NCBI GenBank assembly: GCA_031771865.1
Contig: JASISA010000023.1
Coordinates: 1,488,001-1,552,000 of the forward strand
From: Nothophaeocryptopus gaeumannii
Lineage: Eukaryota > Ascomycota > Dothideomycetes > Mycosphaerellales > Mycosphaerellaceae
Direction: 5' to 3'
DNA length: 64,000 nucleotides
Of this stretch, positions 32,116 through 42,980 are shown in pieces. The position numbers and the translations under genes are program-made. Each line of letters opens with the position of its first letter. The stretch's first letter is position 1. Below the pieces are notes generated by a model. The model saw only the letters and a program-made list of their open reading frames with translations. It was not told the DNA's origin and did not search any database.

Positions 32116-35100
32116 CCGTATATCTCTTCTTAAGTTAGGTTAGCTATATCTTGTTATAGGTTAGGTATATCTACTATCCCTTTAATATTAGGTTACCCTA
32201 TTAGATTTAATCTATTGCCTAGCCCTCTACTAATACTATAGTATCCTCTTATCTAGTCCTCTAGGCCTATACCTATACTAGGCGTTTCCTTTCCCTATAC
32301 TCCCTTTACATCTACTTACATCTCTCCTAGATATACTTAGTAGTAGGATTATCTTTAGTTTTAACTACCTAGTACCTTATATAGGAATACGATTGTACCT
32401 AGGTCGAACCTATATATAAGATAGGTAGATAAAGCCTACCTACGCTCTCCTACGTCCTAGGCTTCGAATACTGCTACGAGTAGCTTACTATATACCTCCT
32501 AGCTTTAGGGATAGAGGCCTAGGCCAAACCCCTATCCTACGCTCTATATCCTATTTACTCCTTAAGCTTTAGGTATACTCTCTCGGGCCTTAGAAAACTA
32601 AGGAGCGGTCGCCTCTCTTCTAAAACTAATATACGTATCCGTCCTCTTAGGCTAGGTAGATAGTATCTTAGTCGCTACTATTACCTACTACGCCCTAGGA
32701 GAGCGACTCCCTTCGCGTTACTATACCGCATCTCTTTGGATATAGCTAGCTATATCTCGTAGGCTTACTCGGTTATTACTCCTATCTAGGTAGCGCTAGC
32801 CTTACGTTTCTACCTACTAACTAATATATCGTCTCCTCCCTACTTCCTTCGCCTTATACCTCTCCCTTTATATTCTAAAATCGGCCTTCGGCTCGCCTCT
32901 CTATAATTCCTTTACCTAAATCTCTATATAGGCCCTCCTAGATTTCTAAGCTCTTTAGAATAGCTACTAGACTAGGTATCCTTCTCCCCTAGGCTATACT
33001 CTAGGTAAACCCTCCTACCCGTACTTAGGAGATTAATAGGCCTCTATAGGCTTTATAGCGTAGTTCTAAATTCTATTACCTACTAACTAATACTATATTC
33101 TCTAAGCTCTTCTATCTAGGCTCTTCCAAGTATATAGCTTATTTACTCTAGCCTTAATAACGCGTACGCTCTCTAGCTCTTTTTAAAACCTTCTAGGATA
33201 GGTATTCCGGGTCTAGAAGCTTCGTATTAGATAACTTATTATCCTTTTAGCTCTAAATACCCTTAGAGAGGGATTCCTCCTATATACTAGAGGTATCCTT
33301 TCGACGCCTAGGAGTTCTATAGCTCTTACGCACGCTTATAGTCGAGTAGACCTAGTTCCTACGCAGGTAGGTCGTCTTCGGATAGTTTTTATACCTATTT
33401 TAATAGTAGTCCTCTATTCGGAGTTATCTTAGTAATACTATACTAGATTTCGCGCTTTACTCCTCTACTCTATTAGTAAGAAAATTTAGCTCTACATATA
33501 ACGGTAATAACGTCGCCGCCTATCTAGGTTCGTAGCTAGTACTACGTATAGGTATTCCTCGTCGCTAGCTCTCGCTAATTAATAGTAGTAGGTATCGATT
33601 CTTAATCGTTACTTTATTTAGGCTATAGTAATCGATATATAGCTAAAGGCTTCCGTCCTTCTTTAGTATAAAGAGGATAGGCGTACCCGCCTCGCTTTCG
33701 CTAAGCTCGATCTACCTATTCTTTAGCGCCTTCTTTAAGTAGTCTTAAAGGGCTCTAAGTTTATACTTACTCTAATAATATAGAGGGCGAAAAGGAGGCT
33801 TCTTACCTAGCTCGAGGTCGATCGTATACTCTACGTCTTCGGGTAGCTTACGCCTCGCCTCGTTACTAAGGTTAAATATATCCTTAAAATCTCGGAAGTC
33901 CTCTAGGAGTTCGAACTCCTAGTTCGTTACCTCCTAGATTATTATAGTATAGACGTATACGGACTCTTTAAGATCCTTAAAGAACTCCTATAGCTCGAGT
34001 ACGCGTACCGCTTATATAGCGCTTCTATATATCTACTAATCCGTTAAACTATCGACGACTATAGCTTAGTCTCGCCTCTAAGGACGTGTTACGGACCGTC
34101 TCCTCGATCACGTGGATTGGCCTAAGAAGCGTCGAACCTCGGAATGTCTCTCGGTAATCAGAGTCTTGAGAAGTGTAACCTTTACTCAGAAGAGTAGTAT
34201 TGAGTTGAGCACGAAGCTCCTATCTAGCTGATAAGGAATGTTCTCTATATACTCGCCTTCCTTAGTATTGCTCTGTCTGCTCTGTCTCCTCCGTTGCTCT
34301 GCTGAGGGAGCATAGAGAGCACTGAGAGCAATCTGTAACGGGATCACCCGTTGCAGCTGTGCCTCAGATTGGTTGGCTGTCATGACTCCACGACTTGTCC
34401 GTAACAAGGCCCTTCTTCTTTATCTTATTCTACTCGAATAGCTTATTAAGTACCTACTTGTAATAGGCGTTTTCTTTAGTCGCTAGATCGTCGTCTCCGG
34501 TTATCGGATAGAGCTAGTCTATATTAAAATAGTCCTTCTCTTTAGCGCTATTATAATAGCCGTCTACTAATACTCTCTAAGGGCGAGGCAAGCCTAGTTC
34601 TAGCTATTCTAACCCTCGCTAATATTAGTAACTTTAAAGATATTCCGCTTCTTAGTAGGCGTTCTCTCGTTCTTAGTCTTACCCTTGTTATTATAGAGTA
34701 ACTATAGCCCTTTAAACGTTAACGTTCGTCGCCCTAGAGCCTCCTCCGGCCCTAGACGAGGATAGTAACTCTTAGGAGTTAACGCGATCGCACTAGCTAC
34801 TATAGTAGCTACGCTATTAGAAGAAGAGCTAGTAGATAGACTAGTAGGCTTAGGTATTATTATATCTTGCCTTACTGCCCCTTTAGGCTGCACTACCTTA
34901 GTACCGAGCTAACTAGCCGTAATAGTGGATCCTTGAGCGCGCGAATCGATTAGCGTGTAAGCCGGCTCCGCTAACGCTAATTCCTTATCTTTACTACCCT
35001 TACGACCCTTCGGTAGCCTCTTTATTAGCGGCGGCGATATCGATTTATTAAGACTAGCTACACGCCGAGTAGCTGCAGCTTTATTAGGTAGTAGTAGTAC

Positions 35101-35200
35101 AATGTTATCGCCGAGTTTAGTAGAGGGCTTGCTAGTAGTCGTACGCGCCGAAGAACGACTTATACTACTATAGAAAAGAAGTATTTACTTAAAGGTCTTT
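32116..35200 (-). mobile_element. Ty3/gypsy retrotransposon fossil, RIP-mutated
   Basis: On the minus strand the stretch from about 33770 to 33560 translates, with stops, as an LKKALKN...IELSESEAGTPILFI segment followed by LKKDGSL, then a stop, then YIDY...LNKVTIKNRY. This is the start of a Ty3/gypsy reverse transcriptase (fingers and palm). Near 34970-34850 the same strand reads AYTLIDSRAQGSTITAS, a degenerate retropepsin (DSG-type) motif. Protease before reverse transcriptase, both minus strand, fits one pol gene. Stops occur where Arg or Gln codons are expected, as RIP would produce. The LTR at 34087-34406 interrupts it. Ends are approximate; no paired LTRs were located. Confidence 0.75.
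34087..34406 (-). mobile_element. Second LTR, related to 31744-32110, opposite orientation
   Basis: A 320 bp segment of normal composition with perfect 10 bp inverted ends (TGTTACGGAC and GTCCGTAACA). Read on the minus strand it shares landmarks with the LTR at 31744: a TATA-like GAGTATATAG, then a TTCGTGCTCAACTC segment (ATCGTGTTCAACTC in the first) and a terminal CCACGTGAT followed by the GTAACA end. The two are therefore diverged members of one LTR family. Flanking 5 bp are GGACG and AGGCC, not an obvious duplication, so this copy may result from inter-element recombination. It interrupts the gypsy fossil and is not RIP-mutated. Confidence 0.75.
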
Positions 35201-35290
35201 ATATACAAAGATTGCGGGATATTAGGAGCTGATTAGAGGCTTTTTGATGCTATTATAGGCCAATTCTACATACAAACTACCATTTTGTCG

Positions 35291-36022
35291 ACTCTCAGCC
35301 TCCTGCGGCTCTGCGGGCCGAGGACTGACAGGCTTTTTGCGAAACTCAGTAAGGAAGCTTTCCTCCGATGATCCAATCGATTAGGGCCTGGACGTGGATC
35401 ACACCCCTATAGGCAACTACACTTCCAATCCATTGCTCCACATGGAGAGTTGTGATGGCTTCTTTCTCGCCCGTGCCGTTCGCAACAACGAAACAGGAAG
35501 GCATCTTCAAAACTCGCAAAACTAACAAATTCAGAGACTCCTTCGTCCGGCGCCACTGTCAACGTGGCTCGCGTTTCGCTTCCGCCTGGACTGCACGACA
35601 TTTGATCTCTACCACTCGACCTCTTCACGCCTCCACGCCTCCACTCCTCCACGCCTCCACGGCCTCAAAGCACGTTGCAACTCTCTTCAATGCCCGCATG
35701 TACCTGGGAACCGCTTCGGACCTGGTATTGAACTGCGGTTGGGAGGGGTTTCTGGGCCATCGACTCAATGGCTTCTGAAAACGCAGAGACTATGCCTGTC
35801 CAAGTATGGTGAGGAGATGGACGACGCGTCGAAATGCGGGTTGCCTTGCGGCGTGCGGCAACGACAACAAATGGGGCTGTACGTTGGAAAGACGTTGCTC
35901 GCTTGGTAAGATGGCAGCCGCGTGCTGATCGGCCTCCTGTTGCTATAAGACGGACCTTTGGGGACGCTCATCACCCCTCAACTCCACCACACACCGTCGT
36001 GGACTTCGTCAAACTCACCAAC
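35291..36022. other. Intergenic, right flank of repeat block
   Basis: Composition returns to normal. Near 35630-35665 there is a short imperfect tandem repeat of a CTCCACGC unit. Overlapping open frames on both strands show no domains. The last 80 bp hold the promoter of the secreted-protein gene. Confidence 0.5.
35944..35949 (+). promoter_or_regulatory. TATA-like element
   Basis: TATAAG lies about 75 bp upstream of the ATG of the small secreted protein gene at 36023, a plausible core promoter position. Based on sequence and distance only. Confidence 0.3.
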
Positions 36023-36736
36023 ATGTACTTCGCCACCATCTTCCCGGCTCTTGCAGTCCTGGCCTCAGCTGCCTCAACACCGAAGGGACAATACATCGAT
36101 GCTAACGTAAGTGGGGAGAAAACGCAGGGTGAGTATACATCACTGACCTTGACACAGTATGACGACATCACCGTTGTGCCAGCTGTCCCAGCTGCCAACA
36201 CTCTCGGCACCTACAAAGGCTTGAACTACACCGGCTTCGCAACCAACCAGGTCCTCGGCGTCACCGGTGTCGCCGCTCACTCCAAGCCAAACAACATCGT
36301 CTCGGGTGTCCAGCAGACTGCCACGACCGGCCAGAACGCCGGCTGGAGCATCGCTTCCGGCTCGAAGTACTTTGATCTCTTGTCGCTGTACTACGGATGC
36401 TCTGCGAACACCGTCGAAGGTGCTGCTGGCGCCGCACAGTCCTGCACTTTCCAGGTTCGCGCCTGCCCGCTTCTAAATGCACAAAAAGTGTATGTTGCTA
36501 ACCTTGATGTCTAGGTCCTTGGATACAGATCGACATCTGACACCAAGGCTGTTGCCTATTCTCAATTCTCCTTCACGCCAAAGGTAACCGACGTCCTGGC
36601 GCAGCCGCAGCTGGCAACGTTCGACAAGTCTTTCAACTACATCCAGAAGGTCGAGATCGTGCAGATTGAGTCTACATCTGGTGAGGCATTGAATGTCATT
36701 GTCTTCGATGATGTTGCCTACAACTTGTACAAGTAG
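36023..36736 (+). CDS. Small secreted protein, about 200 aa
   Basis: Three exons, 36023-36106, 36158-36454 and 36515-36736, with consensus GT-AG introns and whole-codon junctions. The N-terminus MYFATIFPALAVLASAAS is a clear signal peptide, with cleavage expected after AAS or a little later. The mature part has a beta-rich look (YDDITVVPAVPAANTLGTY, NYTGFATNQVLGVTG, NVIVFDDVAYNLYK) and two cysteines (in YYGCSAN and QSCTFQ) able to form one disulfide. There is one likely N-glycosylation site, NYTG. It lies 0.7 kb from a transposon block, a position often seen for plant-pathogen effectors, but the role is inference; I do not recognise the family. Confidence 0.8.
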
Positions 36737-37424
36737 ACTGCCTACCATTGGTTGTTGTAAAGGGCTGGCTGACGTCCGGAAAAGCCAATATGAAGGATTT
36801 GATCACAATGCCCTTTGCAACGGAGAGGGTAGAGATCATGCCAGAGTCGGTCAAAAAGTCATCAACTTCAATATCATTAACACTTCTCATGTGCGTCTTC
36901 CCCTACGCGTGAATCTTTTCACGTGCCCTCCGGTCTTTCACATTCTCTGCACACGGGCAAATAAGCAGCCCGTTCGCGCACATGTTCCTTTGATGTTCAC
37001 CTTCTAACCCTACCGGAGTGCAGCCGAAGGACATGATCCCGTGAGGTTGCATGTACTTGATAACTGCTTGTTTCAATTTCTTCCTTGCCTTCTCATCGTG
37101 TCAAGACGGACATCATTCAAGAGTCGGTCTTCCGCCTCATCAGCATACTCGCTACAAGTTGCTGAAGATGCAGAAGACGGGGTCGCGAGAATAGTAGCAG
37201 CACAGCAGGCTAAACGGCATGCACGATACCGATTCTGAAGCGTGAATCAATTGACGTCGTGGCTGCGACCTTGAAGCTTGCTGCAAGTGCAAGATCCATT
37301 TTAGGCAAGGATGAACGTCAACAACACTTTATTATCTTTGGAAGCTCTTTGCCTCGTGCGTTGAGTTGTTGTGGTCATGGTTTCGCTGATGATGAGCTTG
37401 TCATTGGCGTTGACAAAGGAACCC
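36737..37424. other. Intergenic
   Basis: 3' flank of the secreted-protein gene. No gene recognised; a pyrimidine-rich stretch near 37060-37110 has no evident function. Confidence 0.45.
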
Positions 37425-37504
37425 GAAGCTTTGAAGAATCGAGTGTGATCAAATGTTTGAGCATCTGGCCATGTCGCTGCGTCGCGGTGGAAAGTATATG
37501 TCTG
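37425..37504 (-). pseudogene. Cytochrome P450 exon relic
   Basis: On the minus strand, after an acceptor-like ACTCAG, the sequence reads TYTFHRDAATWPDAQTFDHT followed by RFF. This is the P450 region just before the heme-binding loop, usually YxxHRDxxxWxDPxxFxPxRF. The Cys-containing heme loop and the ExxR helix are not found nearby in any frame, so only an exon-sized fragment of a decayed or truncated P450 remains. Confidence 0.45.
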
Positions 37505-37907
37505 AGTACTGACTGACAGAAGAGACCTCTTGAGCGGCTCGAAAAGGTAGCCATTGTAGCACGACCTCCAGCCATGGTAGTTCTGACCCGATGATGGCAC
37601 CAATGTGAGAGCTTTGAAGGCCGAGCAGGTACTCATGGGGCTGTTCAAGATCAATACTGGCACAAGGAGGTCAGACGATCATACGTAACTTTCCCTTCTC
37701 AACCTAACCTAAGCTCTCACCATGAGCGACTTCATTCACAACATCCATAGCAAGTGAAGCAAACCACCTGAACAGATCTGCCTCCCCTTCCCGCCGACAC
37801 TCTTCTGCAATCTTTTGAGCGGCGAGTTTGCAACGCTGTACAATTGCATCATGCCATGCTTGATCAAGAAGGATTCGCTTAAAGCTCGATTGTAAAGCTT
37901 TCGACGC
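37505..37907. other. Intergenic
   Basis: Lies between the P450 relic and the 3' end of the minus-strand secreted-protein gene. No gene supported; the open antisense frames here lack coding character. Confidence 0.4.
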
Positions 37908-38928
37908 TCACTGTGCTTCTTCTGATCGGCAATCGTAAACAGCTGCAGTCGAGGAAATCGCATGAAGCGCTGATAAGTGTCGCGGAGGATGGTGCTCCAG
38001 TAGAGAAGCCGACCGTTCTTGACTGTGCAGAGAGACCAAAGACGCACCAGTGACGGTACTAATACCAGCGGCCAAAGGACCGCAGGAGAGGTTGACATTG
38101 GAAGTCGTGAATATGAAAGACGGAACTCCAGTGTGAGTGACCGTAGTCACTGGGTAACTGGTAGCAACTTGGACGGAGCCAGAGACCGAGCTGTATATGT
38201 ACAAAGTAACGGTGGCAAGAGCGAGCGGTCCTGCTATTCCTGCTTCGCCCGCGGAGCTTGATCGACTTGTCGCTGAGGTGGGCGGCGCAGATGCTCCGTT
38301 CAATCTCGGGCTATCAGACGATAAGCCAGAGGTCGTTTCGGAGACACCACCAGAGAGTTGTTGGACTGGATGATCGGTAGATATAAGTCGTCATTGCCGG
38401 AGGAGTCGAGGTGATCGTATGCACGCAACTCGAGTATCCAGCTGTCGACGAACCGAACGCCGAGAGTGAAGAACATGCCGGACAGCTGCCATTGCGACCA
38501 AGAATGTAAGAGGTAACTGTCGGGCCGGCCAAGCTACTCCCATCCAGCGCAGACCCATCGCTCCTTACCTGGGTCGCCATGACTGTTGTAGGTCCAGGAC
38601 GTGTCGACGATGGGTTGTTGGTGAGTCCCTGCGCGCTTCTCGCAGACGAGGTCGAGGGAATGAGCTCAATCGGAGCTGTAGATGAAGGTGTTTGCGATGC
38701 ATTGGGCGTGGACTGACCCGGCGTGAAGGCCTGCCGTGAAGTTGCTGAACAAAGCGAGCCATGCTCAACAGCTCCCAGGTCCGTGACAACGAAAGTTTGC
38801 GAGTTCGATGTGTACACGTATACCGTGGAGCAAGGTGTTGTAGAGGTAAGGGTCTCAACATCGTGAATTTGAGCGCATGTGACTGTATTCAAGATGGCTA
38901 TTAGCACGCCAACGGCCGAAAGGTGCAC
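37908..38928 (-). CDS. Ser/Thr-rich secreted or cell-wall protein, frame uncertain in the middle
   Basis: Starts MHLSAVGVLIAILNTVTCAQ, a signal peptide, followed by a long Ser/Thr/Pro-rich region with few charges and scattered Cys, the composition of heavily O-glycosylated wall or GPI-type fungal proteins. The first frame runs from 38928 to a stop near 38314. Coding character then continues in another frame (GLSSDSPRLNGASAPPTSAT... VTLYIYSSVSGSVQVATSYPV) to 37908. Either a 40 bp intron (GTGGTG...TAG) connects them in phase or a frameshift has broken the gene. No GPI-anchor signal is evident at the C-terminus. No catalytic domain seen. Confidence 0.5.
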
Positions 38929-39514
38929 ATCTCTTCATGGCTGTGGGATGGATGAAAGTGGCAGTCGCAATGAGAAGCTTGGTAGGAAATTGAAAACTCG
39001 AAACGACGTTGGAATCCTATGTTGACAGATGAGGACCAGCCCGCCAGACGGGGACGGCAACGACGGGTGGAGCGATCCAAGCCTGCGGAATGAAGCCAAG
39101 CATGTGCCAGTGTTCTCAATTACCTCGTCGGGAACACTCTCGACAGCAAATTGACGGAATCGCGAACACAGTCCGAAGTGCCTCTCTAACTTTCGTGCTG
39201 CGCAGAGCCCGACGAAGGTCGTGTGGTGTGCATTGTGTTCTCTCGATCAGCGGAGATCGAGAGCTGGCGGCGACGGGAATCTGACCGAAGCAAGAGGTTC
39301 TCACCTCGTATAATCGGCGGTATCTCAATCATTTCATTGTTTTTGAGAAGCCCGAAGGGAGCCAACGGCTACTTTCATGGTATCGTAACGCCCGAGACGC
39401 CTGCATCTCCGTAATCCGGCCCGTGCCAAATGACCATACCCGACCGGCCGTATCTCATCGCATCCCAAAACTAATATCGCTTTTGAAGCCACCGGAGGTC
39501 GCCTAAGACTGAAA
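38929..39514. other. Intergenic
   Basis: Upstream of the minus-strand Ser/Thr-rich protein gene and downstream of igo1. No gene supported. Confidence 0.5.
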
Positions 39515-40121
39515 TCACTGGCTTGGTCTAATGGGGATGCCTTCGTCCTCTGTCTTCTCCTCTGGTTCCGCCTCGTCCGATACACTCATCCCGCGCTGCA
39601 AAATCGACGACTCCTTGACGGGACTACCAGAATTGCCGCCATTGTGACCCGTCGTAGGCTGGAGACCGGGCGGCGCGCCAGAGATGGAGCCTCGTGGGCC
39701 GTTGTCGCCTGTCGGTGTGCCGGCGGACTGCACTTGAGAGAGGTGTGGAATATTCTCAGGGCTGAGCAGCACGGACAGTTAGCTCGGAGCGCCCTCCAGG
39801 AGGTTCATGTCGCAATTCGCAAATGAGAGAGCAAAGACTCACGTTGGGTGCTCGCGACCAAGTCCTCCGCCCAAGCTAGCTCCATCGCTCTTGCCCGCCT
39901 TGCTCATTGCATAATCGCCCGAGTCGAAGTACTTGCGCTCCTGGAGCTTCTTGCTGAACAGGTCCTTCTTGTTGGGAAGCTTGCCATACAGCCGGAAGAG
40001 CTTCTGTTCTTCCTCGCTCAAGCTCTATAGACATCTCCTGATTAGCTTCGTCTCCGATGGGTGGTCGCAGCGTACGTACGCTGACGTCCACCTTGTTAGT
40101 CTTATGGGGATTGAGCGCCAT
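39515..40121 (-). CDS. igo1: Endosulfine-family PP2A inhibitor (Igo1/Igo2-like)
   Basis: Igo proteins are phosphorylated by the Greatwall kinase Rim15 and then inhibit PP2A-B55, controlling entry into quiescence and mitosis. Exons are 40121-40080, 40024-39843 and 39761-39515, giving about 156 residues. The invariant target motif sits in exon 2: QERKYFDSGDYAMSKAG, in which the Ser of FDSGDY is the phospho-acceptor. The preceding helix SEEEQKLFRLYGKLPNKKDL is also typical. The C-terminal third (exon 3) is a disordered Gly/Ser/Pro tail. Introns have donors GTACGT and GTGAGT and all junctions keep frame. Identification is secure. Confidence 0.95.
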
Positions 40122-40822
40122 AGCTCTGAGAGGGTGTCGGCGGGTTGATAGTGGTGTGACCAAGAGATCACGTCTGAAAGTAGAGTGCAGGCGTTCCTGA
40201 ACCTGCAGGAGCGCGGGAGGTGCTTTCCTTTGTCAAAGGCCCTCGTGACTGACGTGGTGTAGCACTTTGGGCAGCTGCGGTACAGACAAGGTTTTCTCGG
40301 CACGAAGCCGATTGGCTCACGTGTCGGGTTGAACTCAGATGCCGGGAAGCGCGGCGCGTTCCTGCCTTCACCTGCACTCTCTCCCTCATTCATGATACAT
40401 GCAAGAGGACGCAGGGATTTGGTAGTATGTGACAAAGACAGTGTTAGATGCGACCGCCTAGTCACATATATTCCTTCTGTGAGTACCACTGACAATAGAT
40501 TGGGTCTGGCAATCGACTTTGTGCCGTTTCAGGTATCCTTCCTTCAAGCTTCCAGGTCGAGTTACAAGCTCCCCTTCGATGTCCACTCAACAGTTCTGTA
40601 ATCAACCCAGCTTCTTCGGAGTACCCTCTGGCAATGAAGGGTCATGGATTCGCAGAGGCTGAGTATCCTGTCTGCCCAATCCAAATGCATCCGCAAGACG
40701 GTCGTATTGCATGTGATTGAGTAGCCTTTTGCTCTTTTCGTGCATGGAGCTCTCATTTTGCCTATGAGTTCGATTCCGAAGGAAGACTGTCCCTTGGCAA
40801 AGATCGACTTTTCGCTCAACTC
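40122..40822. other. Intergenic between igo1 and the F-box gene
   Basis: Carries the igo1 promoter on the minus strand and the 3' flank of the minus-strand F-box gene. Open frames here lack coding character. No structured element seen. Confidence 0.45.
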
Positions 40823-41686
40823 CTACTGGTAAATTTTGGCAGCCCGCTTCTTCGGCTTCTTCGTAGCATCCCTGTTTCTCTTGCATGGGGCATCTACTAT
40901 TCCCAGCCTTGTTTCCTCCATGGCCTTGAAGATCTCGCGGATCGTCCAGGCTCGGATCGAAAAGCGCTCGAAGACTGCAGAAGACATCAGCACAACGGCA
41001 CATCGTAGTAATCTGGCGTATGCCGACGCTGACTTACTGTCCTTTTCCTTCGTTTCCTCATTCCACATCCAGACCTGGACTTTGACCTGCACAGCCATCG
41101 GTTGACAGAGATAAGTACCCCACAGGCTGGATTCAGGGCCCGGAAACACGACTCTCTTGCCCGTATTCGCAGCTTCCGTTCGCGTGAGCTCGCGACGCTC
41201 CCATTCCAGGACCGAGTGGCCAGGCTTCGCACGGTAGTCAATAGCAGGATTCGATGGCCGTGGCCAGAGAGGCTCGCTCATGTAGTATCTCCCAGCCCTC
41301 GCGAAAACAAGCGTGTCAGAGGGAAGGTATTGGGAAGTATCGAGGGTATTGTGGACTGGATGCAAGCGCGAAACGAGGCCGAGAGTCGTGAGGAGGGGAT
41401 TGAGGTGGTAGTGCTTAAAAGCTTCCTGGCGGGCGGGAGCGAGGAACAGCTTCACCTGCAGCTAACGAGAAGACTTGATGGTAGTTTGAAACGTCCTGGA
41501 GACGCGCTGGCAATTGATGACGTTGTGCATGGAGAGGTTGATGAGGATGTGCTCGACAATCCTGGGAGTGTTAAAAGCTTTCAGCACTGGACTGAAGAAT
41601 CTTGGGTCGCGTTCGATATGGAGGCGGGAGGTCAGAGGGGGTGATGCGCCTTTGGCGATCGAATCGTTTGACGGGTTGGTCGACAT
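40823..41686 (-). pseudogene. F-box protein gene with an in-frame stop
   Basis: Starts MSTNPSNDSIAKGASPP. An F-box-like motif follows (FNTPRIVEHILINLSMHNVI and NCQRVSRTFQTTI), the pattern of a large fungal family in which the motif is followed by a conserved TIxxSxxLQxKLF. Here that stretch reads TIKSSR, TAG (41462-41464), LQVKLFLAPARQEAF, so a single sense codon has become a stop. The frame is otherwise open across an in-phase 63 bp intron (41037-40975, GTAAGT...CAG) to RAWTIREIFKAME and a basic tail ending at 40823. A CAG-to-TAG change (C to T at CpA) would explain the stop. The rest is undamaged, so the lesion is recent or a base-call error. Confidence 0.65.
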
Positions 41687-42259
41687 GCTTCTACGGACAC
41701 ACCAAGTAAAGCGATGTGAAAATGGATTCTCGTTGCGGTGCAGTATAGATCGAGTGGAGGGACATCGGCGCAGAACAGTAGGAGCATGGTCGAATGTCAT
41801 AGCCTGGCCTTGCGTTTGCTAGTTTGGCTGTCGGCAGCGCTCGTGTTCCTCGTGCCTTTAGGCTTGTGAGCGGTGAGTAGATTGTTTATACCAAAGTCCA
41901 TGATGGTGTCGTTCGAAGTCTTGAGGACAGTGCGCGCGTGCTTAGAGAGTAAGACCAGTCCACGATTTGCAGGGCTCAGCGCGCCGTTAGACAATTCCTC
42001 GAAGTGCAGCAGCAACGGTTGAAGCTTTAATGCTGGAGAACGTTGGCGATCGATTCATGAGAGGCAGTGCCGTGGTGAATGAGTCGGCTATAGGTGAGAT
42101 CCAGCGCAACACTTCACTGTGGTGAACGCATATGAAAGTAGTGCGTCAAACGTTTGGTGAACGTTTGAAGTAAGTTCGGCCCTTCTTGCAGAGCTCCAAC
42201 AATAGGATACCACCTGCAGATGAAGCAAGCTAGTAGCAGGTGCTATCGTCCATGGTGAA
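41687..42259. other. Intergenic
   Basis: No supported gene; a 72-codon minus-strand frame at 41797-42015 has no recognisable features. It lies upstream of the minus-strand F-box gene and at the 3' side of sfm1. Confidence 0.45.
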
Positions 42260-42980
42260 CTACAGCAGATCCAGAATGTCCTTATCGGCATCACTCGCCA
42301 GCAACTCGTGCATGCCCTTTGGCATGATAGGCTGACCATCTGGTCCCTTGACGTACTTGAACGGCATGCTGATGCTCTCCGTAGGGCCAGCCTTGCCATC
42401 ACGTTCTGGTTTGGAAGGGACATCGATGTCTGGTCGGTCGACATATTCAATCTGATCCAGTCTCACTGCAGTTACATCAGCACAAACCACTTGCAGTATG
42501 AAATTTGAAACACTTACAGCCGTCCTGGACAACAATCCTCGTGGTCCGCACAGCAGTGTCAGTAGTCATCTGCTCAGGTCCCAATCGCCTGCCAGGAAAC
42601 CCGAGCTTTCTCAAGTCACCAGTCCGGTCTCGTGGCGGGTCATCGCCGAGGATGCCTCCAAACAAGAACGCATCAAACAATTCGCCGTCTTCTGGGCTCA
42701 AGTCCTTCTCGCCCTTGGGATCGAGCAGGCAGACCTTCTGTCTTGTCTCTTGGCTTGGGTACAGAGACTCAACAGTCTTAAAGGTCTTGCTGGCTTTGAG
42801 TACTTGCAATTTGTGAAAAGAATCGAAGTTGGGTTTCAAGCCAGAGAGAAGGAATGTTGATCCGACTGCAGCACTCTCTTCTGAGATGGTGTTATATTCG
42901 AGAGCTTGCCAGTCTTCGAGCTCAGGGTCGAGATGCTCAACGATGAAGGTGTGCTTTCTCTTCTGTCCGGCTGAGGCCAT
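42260..42980 (-). CDS. SFM1: SPOUT-type protein arginine methyltransferase Sfm1
   Basis: Sfm1 is a SPOUT-fold methyltransferase; the yeast enzyme methylates an arginine of ribosomal protein Rps3. Exons 42980-42518 and 42465-42260 join over a 52 bp intron (GTAAGT...CAG) in phase to give about 222 residues, the family length. Signatures: TFIVEHLDPELEDWQALEY at the N-terminus; the SAM-binding trefoil-knot region with KVCLLDPKGEKDLSPEDG, FDAFLFGGILGDDPPRDRT and LGPEQMTTDTAVRTTRIVVQ; and the C-terminal LDQIEYVDRPDI. The knot loops are complete, so the gene looks functional. Confidence 0.93.

Larger units (their letters stand above)
29700..35290. repeat. RIP-degraded transposon block
   Basis: Base composition changes sharply at both ends. 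Inside, TA steps are abundant (tata, ctag, tagta strings), CpA and TpG steps are rare and no long open frame exists, which is the expected outcome of repeat-induced point mutation (C to T at CpA). Two fossil elements can still be recognised by translation with stops: a Tc1/mariner transposase at about 29.75-31.1 kb and a Ty3/gypsy polyprotein at about 32.1-35.2 kb, both on the minus strand. Two short segments inside (31744-32110 and 34087-34406) have normal composition and are LTRs inserted later. About 31170-31740 is also RIP-like but unidentified. Confidence 0.85.

Noticed and set aside
29700..35290. AT-rich block considered as a centromere or replication origin
   Set aside because: Transposase and reverse-transcriptase fossils with C-to-T type stops explain the composition as RIP-mutated transposons; the block is also short for a regional centromere.
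41102..41644. 180-codon + strand open frame
   Set aside because: Antisense to the F-box gene, which has an F-box motif and an in-phase intron.
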